Assembly: GCF_017873565.1 (NCBI RefSeq)
Contig: NZ_JAGGKH010000018.1
Location: forward strand, 1-64,000
DNA: 64,000 nt
Reading direction: 5' to 3'
From: Lederbergia galactosidilytica
Lineage (GTDB): Bacteria; Bacillota; Bacilli; Bacillales; Bacillaceae_C
The notes under the pieces are model-generated. The model was given only the letters and a program-made list of their open reading frames with translations, did not search any database and was not told the origin of the DNA. How positions within the stretch are numbered: position 1 is the first letter of the stretch; each line of letters begins with the position of its first letter. The position numbers were made by a program, and so were the translations under genes. Below are positions 17,081 to 25,638 of this stretch, in pieces.

Positions 17081-18541
17081 TCATATATTATTTTTACTAT
17101 TTTGAAGAACAACTTGCGGCTGTTGCCCCACGATTAATCGCATTCCATCTGTGTAACCTTCCTCTCTTTCTTCTAATTCTTTTATTAATAACTGCCGGAA
17201 AGCATTTATTCTCTGGGCATAAGCCTGCTGATTGATTAAGTTTTTTGTTTCATAGGGATCTTCTTCCAAATTAAAAAATTGTTCTTCACCTGTTTGGGAA
17301 TACCAAATGAATTTTTCTTTTCCATTGACAATGAAATGGTGGGATTGTCTACCATGGGCGTGTTCACCATGAAGATATTCTCGCCAGCCACTCTCTTCAT
17401 TCTTAGCTAATGGAAGAATACTTTTTCCTTCAACACTTTTAGGAATAGGGATATTTGCAGCATCTAATAAGCTTGGCATAATATCACGCAATTCCACTAC
17501 TTTCCCGCAAGTACTTCCCTTTTTTAAACCTAATTGATTACCGGGATCCGCGAGAATAAACGGAACTTTCGCACTCCCTTCATAAGCTAAAGACTTTCTC
17601 AGTAAATGGTGATCTCCTAATAATTCTCCGTGATCTGAAACAAATAAAATTACCGTATTATCATAAACTTTATACTCAATAAGACTTTGGATAAAACGCC
17701 CTATTTGATCATCGATATGTGCAATCAACGCATAATAAGCAGCTCTTGCTCTTTTTAAGCGTTGCTTTGGTACATTTCCCCCACCAGCAGTTGGGATTAA
17801 ACCTTCTTGAAATTCATCCATATCATTGGCCCAATCACCGATAACTGGTTCATCTATATCCAGACCCATATAATAATCAAAATAAACCTGTGGCGGATCA
17901 AACGGTGGATGCGGTCGGACGAAAGACATTTTTAAGAAGAACGGTTTACTTGGATCTCTTCTTCTTAAGAAATCGATCGATTGTGTGACAACCCAATTGG
18001 TTGGGTGATACTCTTCAGGTAAATGCCATGGTCGGCTCATCGCAGAAGCATTACAGTCTAGGCCAAGGTCCGTTAAATCTCGGTGACCCCCAAGCCGCTC
18101 CCTCAGCCATGGTAAATAATCATCTGTATGATCAAAAGATTCATGAACCGGTGTATCTTTCATCCGATTATGATGTAAATATCCATCATGCAAAATAACA
18201 TTATGAAATCCACATAGATTTCGAGTTGGGGATACGTGCATTTTTCCTACCGCTTGTGTATGATACCCTGCCTGGCTCATTTCTTCAGGAAGCAAATGAG
18301 AATAATTATATGGAACCCGATCTTGATAACCAACTCTTCCATGGGATTTCTGGGACATTCCCGTTAACACAGCTGCTCTTGCAGGTACACATGTCGGTGT
18401 AGCGGAATAAGCGTTTGTAAATCTCACTCCTTGAAGGGCAAGTTGATCCAAATTTGGAGTTTCCACAACAGAATGGCCCGCAATACTTAAACAATCAAAA
18501 CGCATCTGATCAACCATAATCATTAATATATTTGGCTTCAT
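17081..18541 (-). CDS. Sulfatase family hydrolase, cytoplasmic type
   Basis: The 486-residue alkaline-phosphatase-superfamily enzyme has the type I sulfatase signature C51-V-P-A-R-A-x2-L-T-G, in which the Cys becomes formylglycine. Metal-binding motifs include VDQMRFD at residues 10-16, and VSDHGELLGDH in the second half. No signal peptide is present, so it should act on imported sulfate esters (sugars, choline or similar). The substrate cannot be read from sequence. No sulfatase-maturating enzyme is encoded in the window; it would have to be elsewhere. It is monocistronic or co-transcribed with the upstream Nudix gene, from which it is separated by an inverted repeat. Confidence 0.85.
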   Translation of the reverse strand: MKPNILMIMVDQMRFDCLSIAGHSVVETPNLDQLALQGVRFTNAYSATPTCVPARAAVLTGMSQKSHGRVGYQDRVPYNYSHLLPEEMSQAGYHTQAVGKMHVSPTRNLCGFHNVILHDGYLHHNRMKDTPVHESFDHTDDYLPWLRERLGGHRDLTDLGLDCNASAMSRPWHLPEEYHPTNWVVTQSIDFLRRRDPSKPFFLKMSFVRPHPPFDPPQVYFDYYMGLDIDEPVIGDWANDMDEFQEGLIPTAGGGNVPKQRLKRARAAYYALIAHIDDQIGRFIQSLIEYKVYDNTVILFVSDHGELLGDHHLLRKSLAYEGSAKVPFILADPGNQLGLKKGSTCGKVVELRDIMPSLLDAANIPIPKSVEGKSILPLAKNEESGWREYLHGEHAHGRQSHHFIVNGKEKFIWYSQTGEEQFFNLEEDPYETKNLINQQAYAQRINAFRQLLIKELEEREEGYTDGMRLIVGQQPQVVLQNSKNNI

Positions 18542-18564
18542 CTACTTCTCCCTCTTTAAGATGA

Positions 18565-18612
18565 TGTTCAAAAAGCCCGCTAACAATAACACTCGAGATA
18601 TCTTTTTGAACA
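18565..18612. repeat. Inverted-repeat element between Nudix and sulfatase genes
   Basis: TGTTCAAAAAG and CTTTTTGAACA (18565-18575 and 18602-18612) are a perfect 11-bp inverted repeat around a 26-base spacer. It may be a terminator-like or small palindromic repeat element. Confidence 0.5.
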
Positions 18613-18626
18613 CCCACTTTTTTATA

Positions 18627-19244
18627 TTAATCAAAATATGTTTCTTTTTCTGGATCTGCTAAATAACCAAAAAGCATATGTATTTGTGCTTCTGTATTAC
18701 GATTTTTCGATAAGGGTGGTAAGTGATTTTTTTGAAAAAATTGCACATCATTTGTTTCTATCCCACTATTTGCACTCCCGCCTATGATCTCACAATGAAT
18801 AAATAGTTTATAATAATGGTAGGGTTGCGGTGGGTGAGCATGTTTATGTGTATCACATACTGCAAGCAATTTTTTCGTGATTACATCATAGCCAGCCTCT
18901 TCTTTGATTTCTTTGATAATATTTTCGGAAGGAGAGAGACCGACATCACAGAACCCCCCTGGTAACGACCAAGATTGATCATGATTTTCCTGGACTAAGA
19001 GAATTCGGTCATTTTGAAAAATGGCTCCCCTTACATCTAACTTAGGTGTTTGATAACCGACTTCATTTGCAAATAAACGATAAATTTTTTCCTTCTCAAT
19101 ACCTGTATGATCTGCCATGATCTCTACACTTATTTTTCGCAGTTCTTCATATCGCTCAATATCATATACATCTTTAGAAAAGGCTAACCCTGCTTGGGAC
19201 AATGCTTGAATTCTTTTCGCCCATTCTAACCATTTATGCTCCAT
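18627..19244 (-). CDS. Nudix hydrolase with N-terminal helical domain
   Basis: The 205-residue protein has a helical NUDIX_N-type segment (residues 1-60) and a Nudix fold with GGFCDVGLSPSEN followed by KEIKEEAGY. In the box the usual REx2EExG has Lys in place of Arg. Family members with this architecture act on ADP-ribose-like nucleoside diphosphate compounds; the substrate is not certain here. ATG at 19244 follows AAGGTG; an upstream ATG six codons earlier overlaps that site. It precedes the sulfatase gene. Confidence 0.82.
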   Translation of the reverse strand: MEHKWLEWAKRIQALSQAGLAFSKDVYDIERYEELRKISVEIMADHTGIEKEKIYRLFANEVGYQTPKLDVRGAIFQNDRILLVQENHDQSWSLPGGFCDVGLSPSENIIKEIKEEAGYDVITKKLLAVCDTHKHAHPPQPYHYYKLFIHCEIIGGSANSGIETNDVQFFQKNHLPPLSKNRNTEAQIHMLFGYLADPEKETYFD

Positions 19245-19262
19245 GTTTTCACCTTCTGACAT

Positions 19263-19627
19263 TATAAATGAGGGTCCTATAAACCATTTCGCTAAAAGTT
19301 GAAATTCTCCTCTAGTTTTATTTTTTCATAAAAAGCAATCTTGAGAGGAATCTTACAATCCAAGCATGAAAAAGATGAAACAATGTCCTTTGCGATAAGG
19401 TGCTGGTGTGGGGCCATTTAGTTCCATGACTCGGTGCACTTTCCGTTATTTTTTTGTTATGAATAAAAACCCGCTTGCGTAATTACGTCCCTTTTTCCAC
19501 ACAAAAAAAGGAAAGCCTTTTTCGACTTTCCCTTACATAGGGTAAATATGGGAATGGTTGGATCTCGCTTTAGTAGCAAGCGGAAAATAAATTTCAATTC
19601 TACTAGCCTGGATCTATCATTCTGTTC
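19263..19627. other. Spacer upstream of the Nudix gene
   Basis: This 365-bp gap contains the Nudix promoter region and the terminator of the doxX transcript. No gene is seen. A plus-strand GGTGCTGGTGTGGGG stretch near 19400 gives no credible reading frame. Confidence 0.4.
19510..19531 (-). terminator. Terminator downstream of doxX
   Basis: GGAAAG and CTTTCC (19510-19515 and 19526-19531) form the stem, followed on the minus strand by seven T. It is placed just beyond the doxX gene. Confidence 0.7.
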
Positions 19628-20134
19628 TTACTGTGTAGCGATGCCACGGAATTTTTTAAAGATATTTTTGTCCTTCATATTTTTGATTGTAGCTGGAACT
19701 AGGAAGCGGTCAACTCCGTAATATACAGTTCCGTTGATAACAAATAAGAGAACAATGGCTACAGCGAGTAAGATTGGATTTGTGCTAATCGTGCCTGCTA
19801 GCAAGAAGTTCAAGTTCATGAAAGCTCATGCGATTAAGGTTGGAATGGTTAAAGCACCGACAATTAATCCAAGACCAACGAGAATTTCCCCTGCTGGGAT
19901 GACAATATTGATAATCTTCACATTAGGAAGAGCGATATGTTCAAGAAATGCTGCATACCATCCCTGCACAACTGGTGCTTCTCCTCCTGCTTTCGCTAAA
20001 GCCCCTTGTAAAAATCCTCCTGCATCAAAGGCACCTAATTTATGCCAACCAGCTTCTAACCACTGAACCCCTAACCAAATTCTTAATGTTGCCCAAACTA
20101 TGGCTACCCAACGATTTTCATACCATCTTCTCAT
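19628..20134 (-). pseudogene. DoxX family membrane protein interrupted by an in-frame UGA
   Basis: One reading frame of 169 codons runs from ATG 20134 (MRRWYENRW, ribosome-binding site GGAGTGA) to 19628 and encodes a DoxX-type protein with four membrane helices. It includes WLEAGWHKL, GGFLQGALA, PNVKIINIVIPAGE and, later, FLLAGTISTNP. It is interrupted by TGA at 19826-19828. The sequence either side stays in frame and family-like (LTIPTLIA, stop, AFMNLNFLLAG), where homologues have an ordinary residue, probably Gly (GGA to TGA). An ATG at 19819 directly after the stop could restart translation. DoxX proteins act in membrane redox or thiosulfate/quinone-related processes. It is probably a recent nonsense mutation, unless readthrough or restart rescues it. 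Confidence 0.8.
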
Positions 20135-20420
20135 GATTATCACTCCATTTATTATATTGTGAAAATATTCACATGTTATTTTAAAAAAATATAAGTGCTC
20201 TGTACTGAAGTTTTTGTTTTTCTTTGTGAATAATTTCACTAACTTTCTATACTCTTAATATACTTGATTTTGTTCCAATTAGCAAGTCGTTTTTTATTCT
20301 GACACATTTTTGACAAACATTATCAGGCCAGCCTTCTTATGATAACAATTCTTTATCTTCTATTGCCTCCTTTCACTCATACGAGTCTAAAGTGACTCCC
20401 GCAACAGCTTTGTTCTATTA

Positions 20421-20780
20421 CTATTTCTTTATAATTTCTTTTTTAAGTATAATTGCTTGATTATGTTTCTCATCCTTTGCTGCATATAATAAAGTAAGAT
20501 CATTTCCTTTCGCCAGTTCACATAATTCTGTAAAGGCCGTTTTCTTTTCTTGATCTTTTTGAAGTTCCTCTAAATATTTTTCTTTAAATTCCTCGAAGCG
20601 ATTAGGATCATGCCCGAACCATTTTCTTAATTCGGAGCTAGGTGCCACCTCTTTCAGCCACTTATCCAATTTTGCCTCTTCTTTTTTTATTCCTCGCGGC
20701 CAGATCCGATCAACAAGGATTCTTAAACCGTCTGATTGCGCAAATGAATCATAGATCCTTTTTACTTTAATTTTTGGCAT
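20421..20780 (-). CDS. DUF488 family protein (YeaO type)
   Basis: The 119-residue protein has the family landmarks RIYD at the N terminus, LVDRIWPRG, LDKWLKEVAPSSELRKWFGHD and LTLLYAAKD near the C terminus. DUF488 proteins are small cytoplasmic proteins of unknown activity, sometimes linked to metal or redox stress. ATG start, weakly preceded by GGGGAAAT. It stands alone between doxX and a small plus-strand gene. Confidence 0.85.
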   Translation of the reverse strand: MPKIKVKRIYDSFAQSDGLRILVDRIWPRGIKKEEAKLDKWLKEVAPSSELRKWFGHDPNRFEEFKEKYLEELQKDQEKKTAFTELCELAKGNDLTLLYAAKDEKHNQAIILKKEIIKK

Positions 20781-20885
20781 ATTTCCCCATTCCCCTCTCC
20801 TAATAATTCCTTCATTTATTCCTATTCATGTTATTCCCTGTTGCCGGTCATACTAACAAATATTATACATGAGGAGGATTTTTAG

Positions 20886-21053
20886 ATGAAAAGAAATAAA
20901 GCAAAAACGTTCATCAACCAAGAGGAAATCACTACCCAAGCCAATCTTAATAATCTTGAACCAGGTGACTCTGTCGATGAACAACGCACAGTTGAAACAG
21001 CTAATAGTCACCTAGCCAAAGATGAAATCCAACAGCAAAATAACAATCTTTAA
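20886..21053 (+). CDS. Small hydrophilic protein of unknown function
   Basis: A 55-residue reading frame begins with ATG after a strong GAGGAGGATTT ribosome-binding site. The product is rich in Asn, Gln, Glu and Lys (for example ITTQANLNNLEPGD), with no hydrophobic segment and no Cys. Composition resembles small spore-associated or stationary-phase Bacillus proteins, but I do not recognise the family. It is divergent from the DUF488 gene and convergent with cydC. Confidence 0.6.
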   Translation: MKRNKAKTFINQEEITTQANLNNLEPGDSVDEQRTVETANSHLAKDEIQQQNNNL

Positions 21054-21167
21054 CCTAGCCAATATGAAAACGCAAAAAACAGCGCCCTTTATAAGGACAC
21101 TGAAAATTTTAAATGGGGGCCTCCGAAACGTGAACTTATCGGCCTGCCCCCCTCTATTCAGCGAAAG

Positions 21168-22904
21168 TTAATCTTTCTGAATACCTTGATCCATTGCATA
21201 TAGTTGTCGATAGCGTTCGTTTTGTTTCATTAATTGGGTATGTGTTCCGTGCATAGTGATTTTGCCATCATCTAAAAAGATGATTTGGTCCATTTTTTCC
21301 AGTCCGGTTAGATGATGAGTAATCATAATCATCGTTTTATCTTTCAATGTCTCAAACATGGTGTTTAGCAGAGCTTTTTCTGTGAGTGGATCAAGCCCGA
21401 TCGTTGGCTCATCTAAAATGACAATCGGCGTTTTCTTCAATAGAATACGTGCTAATGCAATTCTTTGTCGCTCCCCACCTGAAAAACGTTGTCCTGTTTC
21501 TTCCATTTGTGTATCCAATCCCTTTGGAAGTGAGTGTATATACTCATCTAACTTAACCTGTTGGATCACAGCTTCTAATTCCTCTTGTGTCACATCATAA
21601 TTTCCCAACCGAATATTATTTGCTACCGTTGTAGCAAATAAATAGGGCTTCTGATTCAAATAGCCGATTCCTTGATAAATTTCATCCCCGTATTTTTCAG
21701 GTGAATGGCCGCCCACTTCAATTTTTCCTGTTTGCGGTGTGACTACCCCTAATAATAATTGTGATAAAGTTGATTTTCCCGCACCACTTTTTCCTAATAT
21801 CGCAATTTTTTGTCCATATTGTATCGAAAGATTAATATTTTTTACAGCATCTGATTCCTCATTCGGATAACGAAAATCTACATTCTGCAAAAGAATTTCT
21901 GGAGCCTGATCAGCAAACTCAAGTGAGTTCCCTTCAGCTTTCTCTTGAGAAAACTGATGCACATCTTCTATCCGTTGCAAAGATTCCCGGTATGTTGGAA
22001 TGTTTTCCACTGCCTCTGAGACGGGAATCAAACCCTCCATAATCGGAAAGACGACTAAAGTAAATGCGGCAATATAAGTTGGGGCAATTTGTCCATTCCC
22101 CGCGGCAATGCCAGCCCAGATCCCTACGAGTAACAAGATTATCCCTGTGAAACATTGTAATTGAAAAGTACGAGCTTGTTGCCAATATACAATTGATTTT
22201 TCAATTTTATTTCCTTGCCCTGTCTTTTTTAAAAAGCCTGTTATAAAGGCATTCTTTCTGCCACTAATCATCCAGTCATGCATGCCAAAAAAAGCATCTG
22301 TTATAGACTGATAAGTTTGTTGACGGCTTTTTTTCAAACTGACTTGTTTTTTCTTTAAAATAAACAAAGAGCATAAGGGATAAACAATTAAAACAATACT
22401 GAGTAAAATTGCCATTATGAAAGCAAACTTCCAGTCAAATAAGGATAAAGAAACAATTGAAAATGCAAATAAGAAAATCGCTGACACTGTTGGGAAAATG
22501 GTGCGAATATAGACATCTTGTAAATGTTCTATATCATCCGCCAATGTCCCCAATAAATCACCTGTTTGAAAACGCGAACGAATAAATAAAGCTTGCGGTT
22601 CTATCATTTTGTATAATTGAACTCGCATATCCCCTAATATTTTCAATACAGCATGATGCCCGACCAAACGTTCAATATATCTCGTTACTGCTCTCGAAAG
22701 GCCAAATGTACGAACAGCGACTATCGGAATATAAAGAAGCAAAATCGTTTCAGGCCTTTCAGAGGCACGCGTAATTAAATATCCCGATGTAAAAGTAAGT
22801 AAGGAAGATGAGAGGACCGTTAGTAGGGCTAACAAAATCGTTGTGATCATCACGGCTTTATATTGCTTTAAATAAGGCTGTATATAAGTTTGATATAGAT
22901 TCAA
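21168..22904 (-). CDS. cydC: Cytochrome bd assembly ABC transporter subunit CydC
   Basis: The 578-residue ABC half-transporter has six membrane helices (residues 15-300) and a nucleotide-binding domain with Walker A GKSGAGKST, signature FSGGERQR and VILDEPTIGLDP. CydC pairs with CydD to export thiols (cysteine/glutathione in E. coli) and bind heme, needed for cytochrome bd assembly. The TTG start overlaps the cydD stop (TTGA) with a GGGGGAGAGG ribosome-binding site inside cydD. It is the last gene of cydABDC order on the minus strand. Confidence 0.92.
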   Translation of the reverse strand: MNLYQTYIQPYLKQYKAVMITTILLALLTVLSSSLLTFTSGYLITRASERPETILLLYIPIVAVRTFGLSRAVTRYIERLVGHHAVLKILGDMRVQLYKMIEPQALFIRSRFQTGDLLGTLADDIEHLQDVYIRTIFPTVSAIFLFAFSIVSLSLFDWKFAFIMAILLSIVLIVYPLCSLFILKKKQVSLKKSRQQTYQSITDAFFGMHDWMISGRKNAFITGFLKKTGQGNKIEKSIVYWQQARTFQLQCFTGIILLLVGIWAGIAAGNGQIAPTYIAAFTLVVFPIMEGLIPVSEAVENIPTYRESLQRIEDVHQFSQEKAEGNSLEFADQAPEILLQNVDFRYPNEESDAVKNINLSIQYGQKIAILGKSGAGKSTLSQLLLGVVTPQTGKIEVGGHSPEKYGDEIYQGIGYLNQKPYLFATTVANNIRLGNYDVTQEELEAVIQQVKLDEYIHSLPKGLDTQMEETGQRFSGGERQRIALARILLKKTPIVILDEPTIGLDPLTEKALLNTMFETLKDKTMIMITHHLTGLEKMDQIIFLDDGKITMHGTHTQLMKQNERYRQLYAMDQGIQKD

Positions 22905-24625
22905 CGATCCTCTCCCCCTTTCCTTGCTTGGCGTAATGTAGAAAAAGCTCCTTCTCTTTGCATTAACTCCTCATAACTCCCACTTTCCACAAGCTTTCCA
23001 TTCTCCATGACGAAAATCCAATCCATATCTTGCATCCAATGCAAGCGATGGGTAGCAAAAAAGACTAATTTTTCTTCCATTAATGGTAGCATTGCTTGCT
23101 TCAACTCATATTCTGTCTCAACATCCAAATGTGCTGTTGGCTCATCGAATAGCATTATCGGGCGATTCTGCAGTAGCCCTCTTGCTAAAGCAACACGTTG
23201 CTCTTCCCCGCCACTTAAACTTCGGCCTCCTTGGCCGATTTTTTCTTCCAAACCATTTGGGAATCGAGAAATTAGTTCCGTTAAACCCACTTGATCAGCA
23301 GCCTTTTTGACCTTCTCCAGGGAAGCATCAGGCGCATATAAACGAATATTTTCTGCGATCGTACCGGAAAAAATATGCGGATGTTGTGGAATATAGGTTA
23401 ACTGTTGCTGCCAGCCACTTAATGAAAAATGAGGTAACTTTTGTTCATTATATAGAACCTCGCCATCGCCCGGATCTAAAAATCCAGCTAATAAGTCAAT
23501 AAAGGTAGACTTTCCAGAACCAGAGGCCCCGACAACTCCAATTTTTTTTAGACCCTTCACTTCAATTGATATATCTTGCAGACGAGAAATTCCTTCCTCA
23601 GATTCTATTTTTACGTCCTTTATACGCAAAATACTATCTTTCGTCCAAACAGGAACCATAGTTTTATCTTGATAATCTGTCACTGTCTTCATTGCCAAAA
23701 TTTGATGAATTTGATCTCCAGCTTCTTTTCCATCCATTGTCGCATGATAATCATTTCCTAACTCACGGACTGGCAAAAAGTATTCAGGTGCTAGAATGAG
23801 AATAAGAAGTGCAGGCGCAAGTAATATATGGCCGTTAATTAATCTTAAGCCAAGCTCCACTGCCACAATGGCAACGGAAAGACTTGCGAAGAAATCCAAA
23901 GAAAAAGTAGATAAAAAAGCAACTCTTAATGTCCGGTTTGTCGCAATTCTATATTTATTACTTACGGTTTCAATTGACTTTTGATGGGATTTACTTTTCC
24001 CTAAATATTTTAAGGTAACAAGGCCGCGTAATGAATCAACAAAATGACGAGATAGCAGTTGATATGTTTCCCATTGCGCATCCATTTGCTTTTGTGCAGC
24101 CAACCCTAACAAAATTAAAAAGATAATCATAATCGGCATCACAACGGCCAATATTATCGCCGAGGGAAGATCAATGGTCACTACATAAATTAATAAAATA
24201 ATCGGCACACAGACCATAGCAATCGTTCTAGGAATAAACAGCCGTAAATAGGTGCGAAATTGAGGAATTCCTTCCATAACCAATGTCACTAAATGACCAG
24301 TTCCCTCTTTCCCTATCATCCTCGGTCCTAGTGCAAATAACTTTTTCACTAACGCCTTTTGATAATCATTCGCCGTGTCCTCGGCAAATCGATATGTCCA
24401 CTTCTCTTTCACCCATTGAAGAAAATGGCGTAAAACAAATGCGCCAATAAATATCCCCAATAAGGGGAGGACTGCATTCCAAGCAGTCCCCTCATACATT
24501 TTTACAATGGCAGACGCTAAATAATGAGCCTGCACGATTAAAATAATCGTCTGTATAACCGTTAAGACGCCAATTATGAAGATAAGACGTTTGCTTCCTT
24601 TATAGTGAAGAAGATGTTTATCCAT
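22901..24625 (-). CDS. cydD: Cytochrome bd assembly ABC transporter subunit CydD
   Basis: The 574-residue half-transporter partner of CydC has membrane helices in residues 15-310 and an ATPase domain with GASGSGKST, LSGGEEQR and IMLFDEPTAHLD. The start ATG overlaps the cydB stop by one base (TAATG), showing translational coupling. It functions in the cytoplasmic membrane as a heterodimer with CydC. Confidence 0.92.
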   Translation of the reverse strand: MDKHLLHYKGSKRLIFIIGVLTVIQTIILIVQAHYLASAIVKMYEGTAWNAVLPLLGIFIGAFVLRHFLQWVKEKWTYRFAEDTANDYQKALVKKLFALGPRMIGKEGTGHLVTLVMEGIPQFRTYLRLFIPRTIAMVCVPIILLIYVVTIDLPSAIILAVVMPIMIIFLILLGLAAQKQMDAQWETYQLLSRHFVDSLRGLVTLKYLGKSKSHQKSIETVSNKYRIATNRTLRVAFLSTFSLDFFASLSVAIVAVELGLRLINGHILLAPALLILILAPEYFLPVRELGNDYHATMDGKEAGDQIHQILAMKTVTDYQDKTMVPVWTKDSILRIKDVKIESEEGISRLQDISIEVKGLKKIGVVGASGSGKSTFIDLLAGFLDPGDGEVLYNEQKLPHFSLSGWQQQLTYIPQHPHIFSGTIAENIRLYAPDASLEKVKKAADQVGLTELISRFPNGLEEKIGQGGRSLSGGEEQRVALARGLLQNRPIMLFDEPTAHLDVETEYELKQAMLPLMEEKLVFFATHRLHWMQDMDWIFVMENGKLVESGSYEELMQREGAFSTLRQARKGGEDR

Positions 24626-25638
24626 TAGTCTTCTAAAAGCTCCTTATGAGAGACTCTTTTGCGAAAAATATAATAGCTCCAGATCGTATAACCTAAAACA
24701 ATGGGAATCATCGTGGCCGCAACGAATGTCATTATTTTTAAAGAGTATTGACCAGATGAAGCATTATAAACCGTTAGATTATTGGCAAGATCAGTTGAGC
24801 TAATAAGAACATTTGGAAATAAGGCGATAAAAAAGGAAGAAGTGACAAGGACCATAATGAGCCCCGTTACAGTAAAACTAAATCCTTCTTTTTTATTACG
24901 TAACAATGGATATAGAGCTAGATATAAAATCACTGTTAACCCATATAGTGGATAAAGTATCCAACCTTTTTCCACGAAAGCTTGTGTATAGACGCCTGTC
25001 AAAATCACAAATATAACAACGACAAGTCCTGTCACAAAATAGATCTTCAACGCCATTTGTTTCGACTTTTCCCGTAATGATCCAGTAATTTTTAAAGAGG
25101 CAAACATTAAACCATGTAAATAGGATAGTAAAACAAAAGCAAGTCCTCCAACGAGAGTATAAGGATTGATAATATCTGTGAATCCTGCATACATATTCAT
25201 TTCCTCATCAATCGGCAAGCCTTTAATCAGACTAGAGAACATAACACCCAATAAAAATGGTGGCAGGATACTTCCAATAAAGATCGACCAATCCCAGACA
25301 CTCACCCACAGTTTTGATTGCACTTTTTCTCTAAACTCAAAACTAACTCCCCGTACAATTAAAGCTAATAACAAAACTACAAACGGAAGGTAATAGCCAC
25401 TGAATAATGTTGCATACCAATGCGGGAAGGCGGCGAACATCGCCCCACCCGCTGTGATCAACCATACTTCATTAGCATCCCAAAACGGTCCAATACTTTT
25501 AATCAGCATTTGTTTCTCTTGTTCATTTTTTGCAAGAAACTTGGTACTCATACCAATTCCAAAATCAAAACCTTCCAAGAATAGAAAGCCGACAAATAGA
25601 ACAGCCACAAGGACAAACCATAACTCACTTAGCTGCAT
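24625..25638 (-). CDS. cydB: Cytochrome bd quinol oxidase subunit II
   Basis: The 337-residue membrane subunit starts MQLSELWFVL and shows FLEGFDFGIG, DANEVWLI and GGAMFAAFP, all typical of CydB, with about nine helices. It packs against CydA without holding heme. The ATG at 25638 is preferred because GGAGGTG lies six bases before it; longer frames run into cydA. It overlaps the cydA 3' end by 14 bp, indicating coupled translation. The oxidase reduces O2 at low oxygen. Confidence 0.93.
   Translation of the reverse strand: MQLSELWFVLVAVLFVGFLFLEGFDFGIGMSTKFLAKNEQEKQMLIKSIGPFWDANEVWLITAGGAMFAAFPHWYATLFSGYYLPFVVLLLALIVRGVSFEFREKVQSKLWVSVWDWSIFIGSILPPFLLGVMFSSLIKGLPIDEEMNMYAGFTDIINPYTLVGGLAFVLLSYLHGLMFASLKITGSLREKSKQMALKIYFVTGLVVVIFVILTGVYTQAFVEKGWILYPLYGLTVILYLALYPLLRNKKEGFSFTVTGLIMVLVTSSFFIALFPNVLISSTDLANNLTVYNASSGQYSLKIMTFVAATMIPIVLGYTIWSYYIFRKRVSHKELLED

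Noticed and set aside
19628-19819. Separate 63-residue membrane protein
   Set aside because: It is in the same frame as the upstream DoxX part and continues its family sequence after one TGA codon.
19826-19828. Selenocysteine codon in doxX
   Set aside because: The family has no catalytic Cys at this position, and no convincing SECIS-like hairpin follows the UGA.
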